Shown: positions 52,871 through 61,019 of the stretch, one piece after another
Layout of the letters: every line of letters starts with the position of its first letter
How positions within the stretch are numbered: the stretch's first letter is position 1
Assembly: GCA_964526285.1 (NCBI GenBank)
Contig: CAZGIW010000001.1
Location: 62,001-126,000 of the forward strand
Reading direction: 5' to 3'
Length of the DNA stretch: 64,000 nucleotides
Origin: CAYMAZ01 sp964526285
GTDB taxonomy: Bacteria > Bacteroidota > Bacteroidia > Bacteroidales > DTU049
Notes under the pieces: model-generated
Database searches by the model: none
The model's input: only the letters and a program-made list of their open reading frames with translations
What the model was told of the DNA's origin: nothing
Position numbers and translations under genes: made by a program

Positions 52871-52926
52871 ACTTGTCTCCATAACGTACTTTTTTCATTG
52901 TACTCATATGGAGACAAGTTTTTTTA
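52871..52926 (+). terminator. Rho-independent terminator after the 51040 gene
   Basis: ACTTGTCTCCATA pairs perfectly with TATGGAGACAAGT (13 bp) across a 23-base loop that can itself pair at GTAC/GTAC; eight T follow. The next ATG is only 14 bases beyond, so the channel gene probably has a short or unusual leader. Confidence 0.9.
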
Positions 52927-52939
52927 ATTTAAGAAAAAC

Positions 52940-54838
52940 ATGAAGAAAAAAAACTCACTTAGAAATAAATTGCACTATCGTTTTGATAACCTCATGAGCA
53001 AAGGAGCAGGTGCAATGATGATTCTGCTTGGAATTATGTCTTTGCTAATCGTGTTTGTTGCCGGCTTTTCTCTTTGGTCATTAAGAATATCTCCCGATGG
53101 AACACAATCTATCAATTTTATAGAATGGCTTTGGATTAGTGTAATGTATGCAATAGACACAGGGAATGTTGCTGCTAGCGAAGGATGGGAATTCAGAATT
53201 ATCGGGTTTTTTATTACATTGGGTGGAATTTTCATTATTTCAATGTTAATCGGGGTCATTTCTACCGGGATACAGACAAAACTTGAAAACCTCAGAAAAG
53301 GACGAAGTTTTGTTATTGAAAGCAATCATACAATTATTCTAGGATGGTCATCAAAGATTTTTTCAATTATTTCACAACTGATTATTGCCAACGAAAACCA
53401 AAGAAGACCCAGAATTGTTGTTCTTGCCAACAAGGATAAGGTGGAAATGGAAGATGAACTGAAAGATATGATTGCTGATTTTAAAAACACAAAAGTCATC
53501 TGCAGAAATGGCAATCCAAACAATATGAAAGATGTGGACATAGTAAATGCAGCTGGCAGCAAATCAATTATTGTCCTTTCCGAAGACAGTGAAAATACAG
53601 ACCCTCAAACAATAAAAACATTGCTGGCAGTTATCAACAATCCTGAAAGAAGAAAAAAACCGTATCATATTGTCGCAGAAATAATGTTTCAAAAAAACAT
53701 TGAAGTTGGCAAAATGGTTGGAAAAAACGAAGTAAAACTTATTCTAAGTGATGATATTATTGCAAGAATCATGGCACAGACCTGCAGACAAAGCGGACTC
53801 AGTGTTGTGTACACTGAACTTATGGGTTTTGCTGGTGATGAAATTTATTTTCATGAAGAACCACAACTATTTGGTAAATCATTTGGAGAATGTTTGTTTG
53901 CCTATGAAGATTCTTGTGTCATTGGTATTGTAACCAACAATGGACGGTGTGTGCTAAATCCTCCCGCAGATTATGTTGTGCAAAAGGGGGAGCAATTGAT
54001 TTTTATTTCAGAAGACGATGATACCATGGTAGTTTCTGACGAAAAAGGTGAAATTGATAAAACAAAAATCATCGATAGCCCCGATAATCATCAATCTGCC
54101 GAACGTATTCTGGTTTTAGGATGGAACGACAGAGCAAAAACAATTATTCGTGAAATGGATAAATATTTAATGAAAGGTTCTTATATGAAAGTTGTTTCTG
54201 CTCTTGAAGAATGTAAAGAAACCATAGCTGACATATCAAAATCTTTGAAAAATATTGAACTTCATTCATACATTGCCGACACAACATCAAGAGGGGTGCT
54301 TGACAGCATTGATATAACAGCCTTTGATTCAGTCATTGTGTTGTGTTATGCCGGACATATGGATGCAGATCAGGCTGATTCACAAACACTGATTACACTG
54401 CTTCACCTAAGGCGCATTTGTGATGAAACAGGAAAGCAAGTAAAAATTGTCAGCGAAATGCTGAATGTTGAAAACAGAGACCTGGCAGTAGTGACCAAGG
54501 CAGATGATTTTATTGTGAGTGACAAACTGATTAGTTTGCTGATGGCACAGATTTCGGAGAATCAAAAACTTTCAGAAGTATTTAATGACCTGTTTGATGA
54601 AGAAGGCTGTGAGATTTATCTTAAACCAGTGACAGATTTTATTGAAATAAATGATAAAGTGAATTTTTATACCCTTTTGGAAAGCGCAAAACAAAAAAAC
54701 CAGATTGCCATAGGATATTTAATCCATTCACAATTTCATATGCCGAAAAAAGGCTATGGGGTGGTTCTGAACCCTGCTAAATCAGATCAAATTTTGTTTA
54801 CAGAACAGGATAAATTGATTGTGATTGCAGAGGATTAG
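52940..54838 (+). CDS. CASTOR/POLLUX-like ion channel with two RCK-type domains
   Basis: A 632-residue membrane protein. Two transmembrane helices (about residues 23-45 and 88-110) flank a pore-helix-like segment (FIEWLWISVMYAIDTGNVA). Two tandem Rossmann/RCK-like regions follow: HTIILGWSSKIFSIISQL to about 360, and RILVLGWNDRAKTIIREM from about 390, with TrkA-C-like ends. This arrangement matches the bacterial relatives of plant CASTOR and POLLUX channels, which conduct K+ or Ca2+ and are gated by ligands on the RCK ring. Selectivity and ligand are unknown. The classic TVGYG potassium filter is absent. Confidence 0.82.
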   Translation: MKKKNSLRNKLHYRFDNLMSKGAGAMMILLGIMSLLIVFVAGFSLWSLRISPDGTQSINFIEWLWISVMYAIDTGNVAASEGWEFRIIGFFITLGGIFIISMLIGVISTGIQTKLENLRKGRSFVIESNHTIILGWSSKIFSIISQLIIANENQRRPRIVVLANKDKVEMEDELKDMIADFKNTKVICRNGNPNNMKDVDIVNAAGSKSIIVLSEDSENTDPQTIKTLLAVINNPERRKKPYHIVAEIMFQKNIEVGKMVGKNEVKLILSDDIIARIMAQTCRQSGLSVVYTELMGFAGDEIYFHEEPQLFGKSFGECLFAYEDSCVIGIVTNNGRCVLNPPADYVVQKGEQLIFISEDDDTMVVSDEKGEIDKTKIIDSPDNHQSAERILVLGWNDRAKTIIREMDKYLMKGSYMKVVSALEECKETIADISKSLKNIELHSYIADTTSRGVLDSIDITAFDSVIVLCYAGHMDADQADSQTLITLLHLRRICDETGKQVKIVSEMLNVENRDLAVVTKADDFIVSDKLISLLMAQISENQKLSEVFNDLFDEEGCEIYLKPVTDFIEINDKVNFYTLLESAKQKNQIAIGYLIHSQFHMPKKGYGVVLNPAKSDQILFTEQDKLIVIAED

Positions 54839-54900
54839 GGTTTTTTGTAACTGTTCTGTAAATATAATTTTTGTTACAGCTCACCAATTTATCACTATTT

Positions 54901-55044
54901 GAGGCTGTCTCAAAACGCTCATTTTTTGATTTTCATCGACTTATTTGCCCCTTCCCTTAAGGGAGTAAGTCGCTGAAAATCAGCGTACACCCTAAAGTTG
55001 GGGCAATAATAATTTCCGGTAGATGTTGGTTTTGAGACAGCTGC
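54901..55044. mobile_element. 144-bp MITE-like element with terminal inverted repeats
   Basis: The left end GAGGCTGTCTCAAAAC and right end TTTTGAGACAGCTGC form an inverted pair (GCTGTCTCAAAAC, 12-13 bases perfect). Inside are a long hairpin (GATTTTCA-t-CGACTTA at 54928-54943 with TAAGTCG-c-TGAAAATC at 54966-54981), an alternative hairpin CGCTGAAAATCAGCG (54971-54985), and TTTGCCCC / GGGGCAA. There is no coding sequence, so any movement would depend on a transposase elsewhere. Ends of this type occur on Bacteroidota IS elements. No clear target-site duplication is visible. Confidence 0.7.
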
Positions 55045-55308
55045 AACAGAAAACAAGTTTTCTTTACTGCTGATTCAAAACAAACATAGCCTTTTGTATT
55101 GCTGAAAATTTGTACAAACACAAATAATAGTACTGAACAGGTACTAATTTTTCATTACTGACCGAAAAACAAGTAAAATTTTGGGAACTGAAATCAATTC
55201 ATGTATTTATGATAATCAGCCTTTCAGTAGGGTGTTTTTATTGAAATCTGTTGCAGGGAGGGAGGCATGGTCTTATATGTCAGCCGTTTGCTTGATTGGT
55301 GGCTGGCT
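55045..55308. other. Non-coding stretch between MITE and cassette array
   Basis: Apart from the decayed repeat described separately at its right end, I see no gene or structure here. A plus-strand frame from 55181 is not protein-like and overlaps the repeat. Together with the MITE and the AT-rich bases after the channel gene, it makes a 470-base gene-free region. Confidence 0.4.
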
Positions 55309-55312
55309 TTAT
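55262..55312 (-). repeat. Truncated copy 0 of the cassette repeat
   Basis: On the minus strand, GAATAAAGCCAGCC, AATCAAGC, ACGGCTGACAT and ACCATGCC match the beginning of the repeats at 57180 and 57760. The palindromic core and promoter are missing, as if deleted. It begins at the stop codon of the gene at 55309, as the other copies do. Confidence 0.5.
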
Positions 55313-55845
55313 TCTTCTTTTAATGTTGTTCCTAATATTTTTATCGTTTTAGAAAGTTCAATAAATGAAGGAAAAAGTTCTTTAAATTCAACTTTATCCT
55401 CTGTTGATAATACTGCTGTAACAATTGTATTCTTGCATTCAATAATTAGTATTACTTCATTTCTTCCATTCGGATATTCATAAGTAATCGTCATATAATT
55501 TCCAGTCAAATAGTCATCACTTTTGATGTTGTCAAATTTTTGATTTAAAGTATCTATTTTTACTTCCCTAAATTTGTCTGATATGTAATCGTTATTTCCT
55601 TTTATCCAAGCATTTAATTCAGGTGTGCTATTATAGTCAATACCATAAACATACATATAAGTTTCAGAACTTGCTTCTCTATCAGGCTTTATAAAAAAAG
55701 GCAATTGGTCATTTTGAGCTTGTAGCCAATCTTTAGGAATATCAACAAAAATTGTGTGATTATGTCCAACTACCATTTTAGATTGTCCGAAGTTCTGTCC
55801 GATAAATAGAATTGTCAAGATTAATATTGATGTGAGTTTCTTCAT
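55309..55845 (-). CDS. Uncharacterised exported protein (second gene of a cassette)
   Basis: From the ATG at 55843-55845 this is a 178-residue protein with a signal peptide (LTSILILTILFIGQNFGQ). The mature part has the pattern of small periplasmic PsbP/MOG1-like or 'DcrB-like' proteins: IFVDIPKDWLQAQ, DYLTGNYMTITYEYPNGRNEVILIIECKNTIVTAV. I cannot name it. An in-frame ATG at 55885-55887 overlaps the stop of the nuclease gene (ATGA), so translational coupling to that gene is possible, giving 14 extra residues before the signal. It ends exactly at the start of a truncated repeat. Confidence 0.65.
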   Translation of the reverse strand: MKKLTSILILTILFIGQNFGQSKMVVGHNHTIFVDIPKDWLQAQNDQLPFFIKPDREASSETYMYVYGIDYNSTPELNAWIKGNNDYISDKFREVKIDTLNQKFDNIKSDDYLTGNYMTITYEYPNGRNEVILIIECKNTIVTAVLSTEDKVEFKELFPSFIELSKTIKILGTTLKEE

Positions 55846-55883
55846 CGTGACTATGTTTTTTGGGTTATGTCTTGTGCTTCTGT

Positions 55884-57146
55884 TCATAGTTTAATTCTTG
55901 CTAATTTTTTAAGCCCTTCTTTGTATTCATCAAATGTTGCATTAATTCCGTTTATCAAAAGCTTATAGAGGCCTTCTACATCTTTTTTCCCTAAATCGAC
56001 TAATTTGTAGCTTTCACTGGTCCATACACATGTCCAGTTCCACCAATGCTTATTAGTGCCAAAGCTTTCAGGCAGCTTAAACATGCTAAGTGTTTTATTT
56101 CTATGTGCTTGCTTATCATATGTGTTATATCTCTTATCATAAAAACCAACCATAAGTCTTAAAGAAAAGAAATCATCAATATCTGGTTTTGTTTGTTCAG
56201 AATGGAGCATGTATAAACCATGAAAACCATTCTTGTTGCCAATATTGTACAACTCAGGAATGTAAATTTTAAATTCCTTTGGGGTATTACTTTTTTCAGG
56301 ATGGTATTTAAAAAAGATATTATTTAAACTAAAAGGCAAATTATTTGATGCCATAATTCGAGTTTCAATTTCATCAAAAACGTTTTTAACATTTGGGGTG
56401 TATTGGTTTATAAGCTTTATTGCTAGTCTGTTCTCTTTATCAAAATAAAGTTCTTTAACTAATTCAGAGATTTCTTTTTCCATTTTTTGATTGTTGGTTA
56501 ATTTATCAATGTGGTTTTTAAGTATTTCTAAAAACAATTCTCCTTGACCTTTCGAATTCAATAATAATTGTTCGCAAACATTTGAAAGCACTCTGTATGA
56601 AACAGAAACACAAGGGCATTTTTTGTTTTCATCGCTTGTTTGAGCCAATATCCCTTCAGGCGTAAGATAAATTAGCAATTTAGAAATATTCTGAAACGAA
56701 AAACATAAAGAATTTTGATAATCTCTTATTTGGTCATTCTGTTCGCCACTATCAACTTTGTTTTCAATTCCTACAACAGCTTTGATTTTTCCTTTTTGGT
56801 CCGTGATTTTTAAAAGAATATCCAGCCTTCTTGAACTCTCTGTACTCCATTCTGTAATACAAGTTATTCTAGTTCCTTCTTCTTTTGGCAAGGATTTAGA
56901 AAAACTCATTAATTCTGGTAGTTGTTGCATCAATACCCTGAAAGCAGATTGACCAAGACCATGGTTTTGATTGGAGTCAAGCAAATAAGCAAAAAGCTTT
57001 GACCAAGCCATTTCGTCAATTAATTCGTTGAAAACTGTTAATAAATCGAATTTTCTTTGACTTTCATGAATTAGCATGCCAACTTCCTGAAGGTTTTTAA
57101 ATTCAGACGTTTCAGTTAATTTATTTATAAGTGTTGTATCATTCAT
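55884..57146 (-). CDS. PD-(D/E)XK nuclease-family protein (PDDEXK_4-like)
   Basis: A 420-residue soluble protein. The nuclease motif is visible: ESSRRLDILLKI with Asp109, a beta strand, then AVVGIENKVDSGEQNDQIRDYQ with Glu128-x-Lys130. An upstream acidic helix (ELIDEMAWSKLFAYLLD) is typical of this PD-(D/E)XK subgroup. The C-terminal half (about 220-420) is unfamiliar and contains GLYMLHSEQTKPDIDDFFSLR and WWNWTCVW. Homologues occur as solitary genes in variable genome regions and are suspected to act in defence or DNA restriction; this is inference. It lies first in a two-gene cassette and is transcribed from a promoter in the preceding repeat. Confidence 0.7.
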   Translation of the reverse strand: MNDTTLINKLTETSEFKNLQEVGMLIHESQRKFDLLTVFNELIDEMAWSKLFAYLLDSNQNHGLGQSAFRVLMQQLPELMSFSKSLPKEEGTRITCITEWSTESSRRLDILLKITDQKGKIKAVVGIENKVDSGEQNDQIRDYQNSLCFSFQNISKLLIYLTPEGILAQTSDENKKCPCVSVSYRVLSNVCEQLLLNSKGQGELFLEILKNHIDKLTNNQKMEKEISELVKELYFDKENRLAIKLINQYTPNVKNVFDEIETRIMASNNLPFSLNNIFFKYHPEKSNTPKEFKIYIPELYNIGNKNGFHGLYMLHSEQTKPDIDDFFSLRLMVGFYDKRYNTYDKQAHRNKTLSMFKLPESFGTNKHWWNWTCVWTSESYKLVDLGKKDVEGLYKLLINGINATFDEYKEGLKKLARIKL

Positions 57147-57154
57147 TCCTGATG

Positions 57155-57345
57155 TTGTCTTTTATCATAAGGGATAACCATCCAGTGCTTCATTCAACAT
57201 TTCCCTCACAAAAATAAACAAATTCCCTAAACCCCATCATAAAAATTATTCAACTGGCGGAAAGTGATAATGATGAGTGTGCATGGTTGAGTGCTTGCGG
57301 TTGTTTGACTGTCAGCTGTATGCCCGATTAGCGGTTCGTGCTTTA
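57155..57345 (-). repeat. Cassette repeat copy 1 (attC-like, core 57192-57292)
   Basis: The plus strand has ATTCAAC (57192-57198) and GTTGAGT (57286-57292), fitting RYYYAAC ... GTTRRRY. Between them are CAAAAATAAACAAA, CATCAT ... ATGATG and a loop with CAACTGGCGGAAA. On the minus strand the repeat begins right after the stop of the 57351 gene and ends about 30 bases before the nuclease ATG, with GTTATCC near that end. TATTTTTG at 57209-57216 (minus) is a -7 element for the nuclease gene. Confidence 0.65.
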
Positions 57346-57350
57346 TTCTT

Positions 57351-57731
57351 CTATTCATTGTAAATACTCGCAAACTCTTTCCAAAGAATTAATGAATCGT
57401 TTACTAAATCATATTCATAAATTTCTTTGGTTAAACTGTCAACGAAAATCAATTTGTCTGTCACATATCTGCATTCAAAACTATGTCCAATTTTGACCAT
57501 TGCATAATTTCTTTCATTTCGTTTTGTTATCTCTTTTATGTAAGTTACAGGGTGTCCGTCAACTTGCGTCAAACGTTCTTTGTTGCTTTCCAAATATTTA
57601 ATTATGTATTCGTCTGCCCATAGTGCCACTTCTGGAATAGTGTCTACTTGTGGATTGTCTAACTTTTTTCCTGTCGTGTTTGAGCAAGATGTCAAAAAAA
57701 ATACTGACAATATGTAAAGTAAATGTTTCAT
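57351..57731 (-). CDS. Small uncharacterised lipoprotein in cassette array
   Basis: From the ATG at 57729-57731 this is a 126-residue lipoprotein with lipobox LSVFFLTSC (Cys16). The mature region includes PEVALWADEYIIKYLESNKERLTQ and YAMVKIGHSFECRYVTDKLIFVDS; I do not recognise a family. An in-frame start 15 codons upstream (57776) would translate repeat sequence (MKHLEVSG) and hide the signal peptide, so it is rejected. It is a one-gene cassette bounded by repeat copies 1 and 2. Confidence 0.6.
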   Translation of the reverse strand: MKHLLYILSVFFLTSCSNTTGKKLDNPQVDTIPEVALWADEYIIKYLESNKERLTQVDGHPVTYIKEITKRNERNYAMVKIGHSFECRYVTDKLIFVDSLTKEIYEYDLVNDSLILWKEFASIYNE

Positions 57732-57754
57732 CGTTTCTGTCGTTCTAAAATGAC

Positions 57755-57920
57755 CGCTAACTTCCAAGTGCTTCATTCAACGTTTTCACAACAAAAATAA
57801 ACAAACTTTTCAAATTCAAATTAAAAACTCCTCAATTGGCAGAAAAGGATTGAGAAGTTTGCATCGTTGAGTGCTTGTTGATGTTTGACCATCAGCCGTC
57901 TACTTGATTAGCTGGCGTAT
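57755..57920 (-). repeat. Cassette repeat copy 2 (attC-like, core 57775-57872)
   Basis: The clearest copy. ATTCAAC (57775-57781) and GTTGAGT (57866-57872) are 98 bases apart end to end. The internal stem AAACTCCTCAAT (57825-57836) / ATTGAGAAGTTT (57849-57860) pairs at 11 of 12 positions around the loop TGGCAGAAAAGG. Outer GCTAA / TTAGC boxes also pair. TATTTTTG (57792-57799, minus) with TTTG 17 bases upstream is a promoter for the 57351 gene. The stop codon of the 57922 gene lies within the first bases of the repeat. Confidence 0.7.
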
Positions 57921-57921
57921 T

Positions 57922-59763
57922 TTATTCATCATCAAAGCGGTCTCCTTTTATTAATTCACCTTCTTTATAATTTGCCTTTTTTACAATATCGCCATTATCA
58001 TTCCACTCTATCCATTTTCCAATTCGTTTACCTGCAGTATAATTGCCTTCTCTAAATTTTTTACCATTCTCAAACCATATTGTCATCAAACCGTCTTCAA
58101 TATCATTTTTATAGTTTATTTCAGCCATCTTTTGGATTGGAATATCCTCATCTGACTGAGCTGTCAATGACCAGCCAGCTAAATCACCACTAGTAAAATC
58201 TAATGGAACATTTTGTTTTCCACTTGGATACCATAATATCCATTTCCCATTTTTTGTATTCTGATAATATTCGCCTTCACTTTCAATTGCACCATTATCA
58301 TAGAATGTTTTCCATAATCCATGATATGCTCCATTAATCATTTGTCCAGTTTCCATTACAACGCCATTCTCATAATAAAAAGAAAAAACACCGTTAAAAA
58401 TTCCATCTTTTAGTTCTCCTTCAGTTCTATAATTTCCATTTATCCAAAACTCATAAAATTTCCCAGTATATGGTTCATTTTTATAATATATCAATTCTTT
58501 TTTCCACGTTAAAGACAGTCCATTCATTAATTGTATGCGGCTATAAAATAGTTGAGATTTAACTCTATTAATAAAATAGTCCTTGTTTTTAACTTTATTT
58601 TCGGAACCTGTAATGATTCTATAATTCTCATCAGTTGTAAAATCTTGTTCGTTTTTACCTACTTTGATTTCATACTTTTGACCTAAAAAGGAAAATACAG
58701 ATGTAACAAATTCATCATCTTCTGTGATTATCATATTTTGCAAAGAACTATCAAGTTTGGTAATAAAAACGTTATTATCATAATGTGAAGCTACTAAATT
58801 TACAAGCCTTTGATTTGCTTTCATATACTGTTGTTCTCTAACTCCACTGCCAAAGTAGGTTATTATAAAAGTTAAGTTTTCTTTTACTGCTTTATCGAAT
58901 TGTTCCATTTTTTCATACAGAAAAACATACCATTCTAAGATATGGATGTCATGTTTAAGTCTATGAGCATTTGAGTAAGTATAAAAGGGATAGGTTTTTT
59001 CTTTATTTAACCATTCAAGTGATTTTTCCCAATCTCCTCTATACTCAAACACATATGCCATACCCTGGCATGCTTTGTTTTTGAAGTTGGCAAGTGGATA
59101 TGCAAAATTACCTGTTTCCATACTGTCAACTAGGTCTGAATTTAAAATTCTGAGATACCAATTTTCAGCATTTTCATAATCTTTTGACCAGAGATAACTG
59201 TCAGCAATAATCAAAGATAATTGCCCGTATCTTAGTCCAGTAGTGTCTTTTACAATAGACAACCCCCGTTTAGCATAATCAATTGCTTTTTTATAATTTT
59301 TCTGATGATAATTATTGATTGCATTATTATATGCTTCATCTATCTTAATAAGTGCTTCATTAATTAAAACATTTTCAATTTTCACACAAGAATTATCGCA
59401 ACCTTCAATAATATCAATGTAATCATTAATATTATTTATAGGTTGAAAATGCAAACTAAATTTTATAGAATCATGGTCAAATTTATAAGAATCAGGACAG
59501 ATTTTCATTCCTTCTGTTTTTAAAAGCTTGTATGTTTTACTGTCAGATTTTCCAATAATATAGTAAGAAGTATCAACACAAAACCATCCTTCATCTGCAT
59601 AAATTGAAAAATATATGACAGTTTCAGTTGTTGACATAACAACTCTTTCAATTTTTAAATCTTTATGTGTTGTTTTATCAAATGGGGGGTCTACAATAAT
59701 AGTTTGACAAATTACTGTTCCTACAATAAGAGAGGTAATTAAAAATAAAATAGTTCTTTTCAT
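57922..59763 (-). CDS. Exported TPR / MORN_2-repeat protein in cassette array
   Basis: A 613-residue protein with a signal peptide (TILFLITSLIVGTVICQ), a beta domain to about residue 130 with several cysteines (GWFCVDTSYY, GCDNSCVKIENV), TPR-like helices about 140-330 (YNNAINNYHQKNYKKAIDYAKRGL, DYENAENWYLRIL), a linker, and MORN_2 repeats from about 420 to 605 (GNYRTEGELKDGIFNGVFSFYYENG, GLWKTFYDNGAIESEGEY). It is probably periplasmic; function unknown. It is the longest gene of the array and resembles the MORN_2 protein at the left edge of the window only through the repeat type. Confidence 0.72.
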   Translation of the reverse strand: MKRTILFLITSLIVGTVICQTIIVDPPFDKTTHKDLKIERVVMSTTETVIYFSIYADEGWFCVDTSYYIIGKSDSKTYKLLKTEGMKICPDSYKFDHDSIKFSLHFQPINNINDYIDIIEGCDNSCVKIENVLINEALIKIDEAYNNAINNYHQKNYKKAIDYAKRGLSIVKDTTGLRYGQLSLIIADSYLWSKDYENAENWYLRILNSDLVDSMETGNFAYPLANFKNKACQGMAYVFEYRGDWEKSLEWLNKEKTYPFYTYSNAHRLKHDIHILEWYVFLYEKMEQFDKAVKENLTFIITYFGSGVREQQYMKANQRLVNLVASHYDNNVFITKLDSSLQNMIITEDDEFVTSVFSFLGQKYEIKVGKNEQDFTTDENYRIITGSENKVKNKDYFINRVKSQLFYSRIQLMNGLSLTWKKELIYYKNEPYTGKFYEFWINGNYRTEGELKDGIFNGVFSFYYENGVVMETGQMINGAYHGLWKTFYDNGAIESEGEYYQNTKNGKWILWYPSGKQNVPLDFTSGDLAGWSLTAQSDEDIPIQKMAEINYKNDIEDGLMTIWFENGKKFREGNYTAGKRIGKWIEWNDNGDIVKKANYKEGELIKGDRFDDE

Positions 59764-59792
59764 TCCTTTATGTTGTTTTTGGTGTTAAATAT

Positions 59793-59936
59793 GCCAGCCA
59801 AGGGTTGCGGCTCTGGTTTTGGGCGGGATTTTTCCCCCACTAATCTTTCATACTGCCACGCAAATATACAAATAATTCTAATCTGACAAGAAAAGATGAA
59901 CCCCGCCTAAAACCAAGCTGCGGTTATGCACATGGC
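59793..59936 (-). repeat. Divergent palindromic spacer of the cassette array
   Basis: Arms GGTTTTGGGCGGG (59815-59827) and CCCGCCTAAAACC (59902-59914) pair at 12 of 13 positions. Pairing extends outward (GC-GCT-TGG) with one unpaired C on the left arm, and ends in GCCA / TGGC. The sequence differs from the other four copies but occupies the same place: it starts at the stop of one gene and ends shortly before the next ATG. TATATTTG (59861-59868, minus) inside the loop is a -7 element for the 57922 gene. Confidence 0.6.
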
Positions 59937-60428
59937 CTATTTAATTTTCTTATATCTTGTCACTGGTTTTATACCGTATATCTTGTCAAAAACTTGCGCC
60001 GATTTGTCTATTTTTACTTTTGTTTTTGAAAAACTTTTTTTCCAAAGATATTTGAGTTTATCCTTATTAATTATAAACGTGTCTGTCCATTCAGAACCGA
60101 CGACTTCTCTAGTTGAATAAAAATAAATTCTATTTTTTTTCTTAATCCAAAACCCTGTCTTTGTCAAAGGTATTGAGCTATCAAATGACCTTGTGTCACT
60201 ATAATAGTCCTTTTGTTCATATGTCGAGTCTGGGTTGAGTTTAATAAATGATTTAGAATATTTTATTTCTGTCATGTTCTTAAGTTTGCCGTTCTTAACA
60301 GTGGATTTCTTTTGTTTTGTTGTTTCTTCTCCAACATATTTTATTGTGTCAGGTCGGTTGTTGAGTTGACCATACCCACTTGCTTGTCCAAGAAATAAAA
60401 CAGTCAATATGAGCAAAATGTTTTTCAT
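59937..60428 (-). CDS. Uncharacterised exported protein in cassette array
   Basis: A 163-residue protein with a signal peptide (ILLILTVLFLGQASGYGQ). The mature part is rich in Lys, Thr and aromatic residues (YVGEETTKQKKSTVKNGKL, DYYSDTRSFDSS, FWIKKKNRIYFYSTRE) and looks beta-structured. I do not recognise a family. It forms a single-gene cassette between the divergent palindrome and repeat copy 3, whose internal TATTTTTG element lies about 105 bases upstream of its ATG. Confidence 0.6.
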   Translation of the reverse strand: MKNILLILTVLFLGQASGYGQLNNRPDTIKYVGEETTKQKKSTVKNGKLKNMTEIKYSKSFIKLNPDSTYEQKDYYSDTRSFDSSIPLTKTGFWIKKKNRIYFYSTREVVGSEWTDTFIINKDKLKYLWKKSFSKTKVKIDKSAQVFDKIYGIKPVTRYKKIK

Positions 60429-60449
60429 TCGGTTTTGTTTTTAATTATT

Positions 60450-60645
60450 GTGCACAACTCATTTACAAACGAAACACGCTCTCAACAAACCATTCTTTTT
60501 TTATTGGTGATAAAGATGCTTGTTTCACCCTCACAAAAATAAACAAAATCTTTAATTGGCAGAAAGAAATTTGAGATGAGTGCATCGTTGAGAGCTGCTG
60601 GATTATTGGGTGTTGGTAGTCTAATCGATTATGCGGTCCGTGCTA
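60450..60645 (-). repeat. Cassette repeat copy 3 (core 60480-60593)
   Basis: The inverted core boxes are GCTCTCAAC (ending 60486) and GTTGAGAGC (from 60587): a perfect 9-base pairing but with changed sequence compared with copies 1 and 2. CAAAAATAAACAAA, AATTGGCAGAAA and TGCATCGTTGAG are shared with the other copies. About 27 extra bases lie between the left box and the promoter element. TATTTTTG (60534-60541, minus) is the -7 element for the 59937 gene. Confidence 0.6.
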
Positions 60646-60650
60646 CGCGG

Positions 60651-61019
60651 TCAATGGTTAAGTAAGTCTGGGTGTCTTACAATAGCTCTATGTAATACTT
60701 TGTCCAAACATTGCTTATGAGAAAATATTGTCTGAGATTCGCCAGTGTCTTTGTCTACTATTATTGTAAGCTGTACGGTTTTTTCAAAGGGCAAACTATC
60801 TCCACAGAAACAACACATAGCGGAATAGTCCACCGTCCAAGAATTTAAAGGAACACTAAACTCTTCGAAAGCAAACTCTTTAGCCATTTGCTCAGTTTCC
60901 TGAACGTAGTCTCTTATACATATATTTTGTTTGTCATAAATGTAAAGATAAAAACCAACTTCGGGTTTGTCCTCAACTATCGCAAATGTCAAATTATTAT
61001 ATTCTGCAAGTAATCTCAT
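60651..61019 (-). CDS. Small Cys-rich soluble protein in cassette array
   Basis: From the ATG at 61017-61019 this is a 122-residue cytosolic protein. It carries a probable zinc-binding pattern: MCCFCGDSLPFEKTVQLTIIVDKDTG followed by FSHKQCLDKVLH, i.e. CxxC plus a distal His/Cys pair. No named family comes to mind. An in-frame start 16 codons upstream (61067) would translate repeat sequence (MKHLKVMCHG), almost the same as the rejected extension of the 57351 gene, so the shorter start is preferred. It is the first cassette after the tRNA gene. Confidence 0.6.
   Translation of the reverse strand: MRLLAEYNNLTFAIVEDKPEVGFYLYIYDKQNICIRDYVQETEQMAKEFAFEEFSVPLNSWTVDYSAMCCFCGDSLPFEKTVQLTIIVDKDTGESQTIFSHKQCLDKVLHRAIVRHPDLLNH

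Noticed and set aside
55181..55483. Plus-strand reading frame of about 100 codons
   Set aside because: It runs antisense through the exported-protein gene at 55309 and the decayed repeat, has no domain-like pattern, and lacks a promoter.
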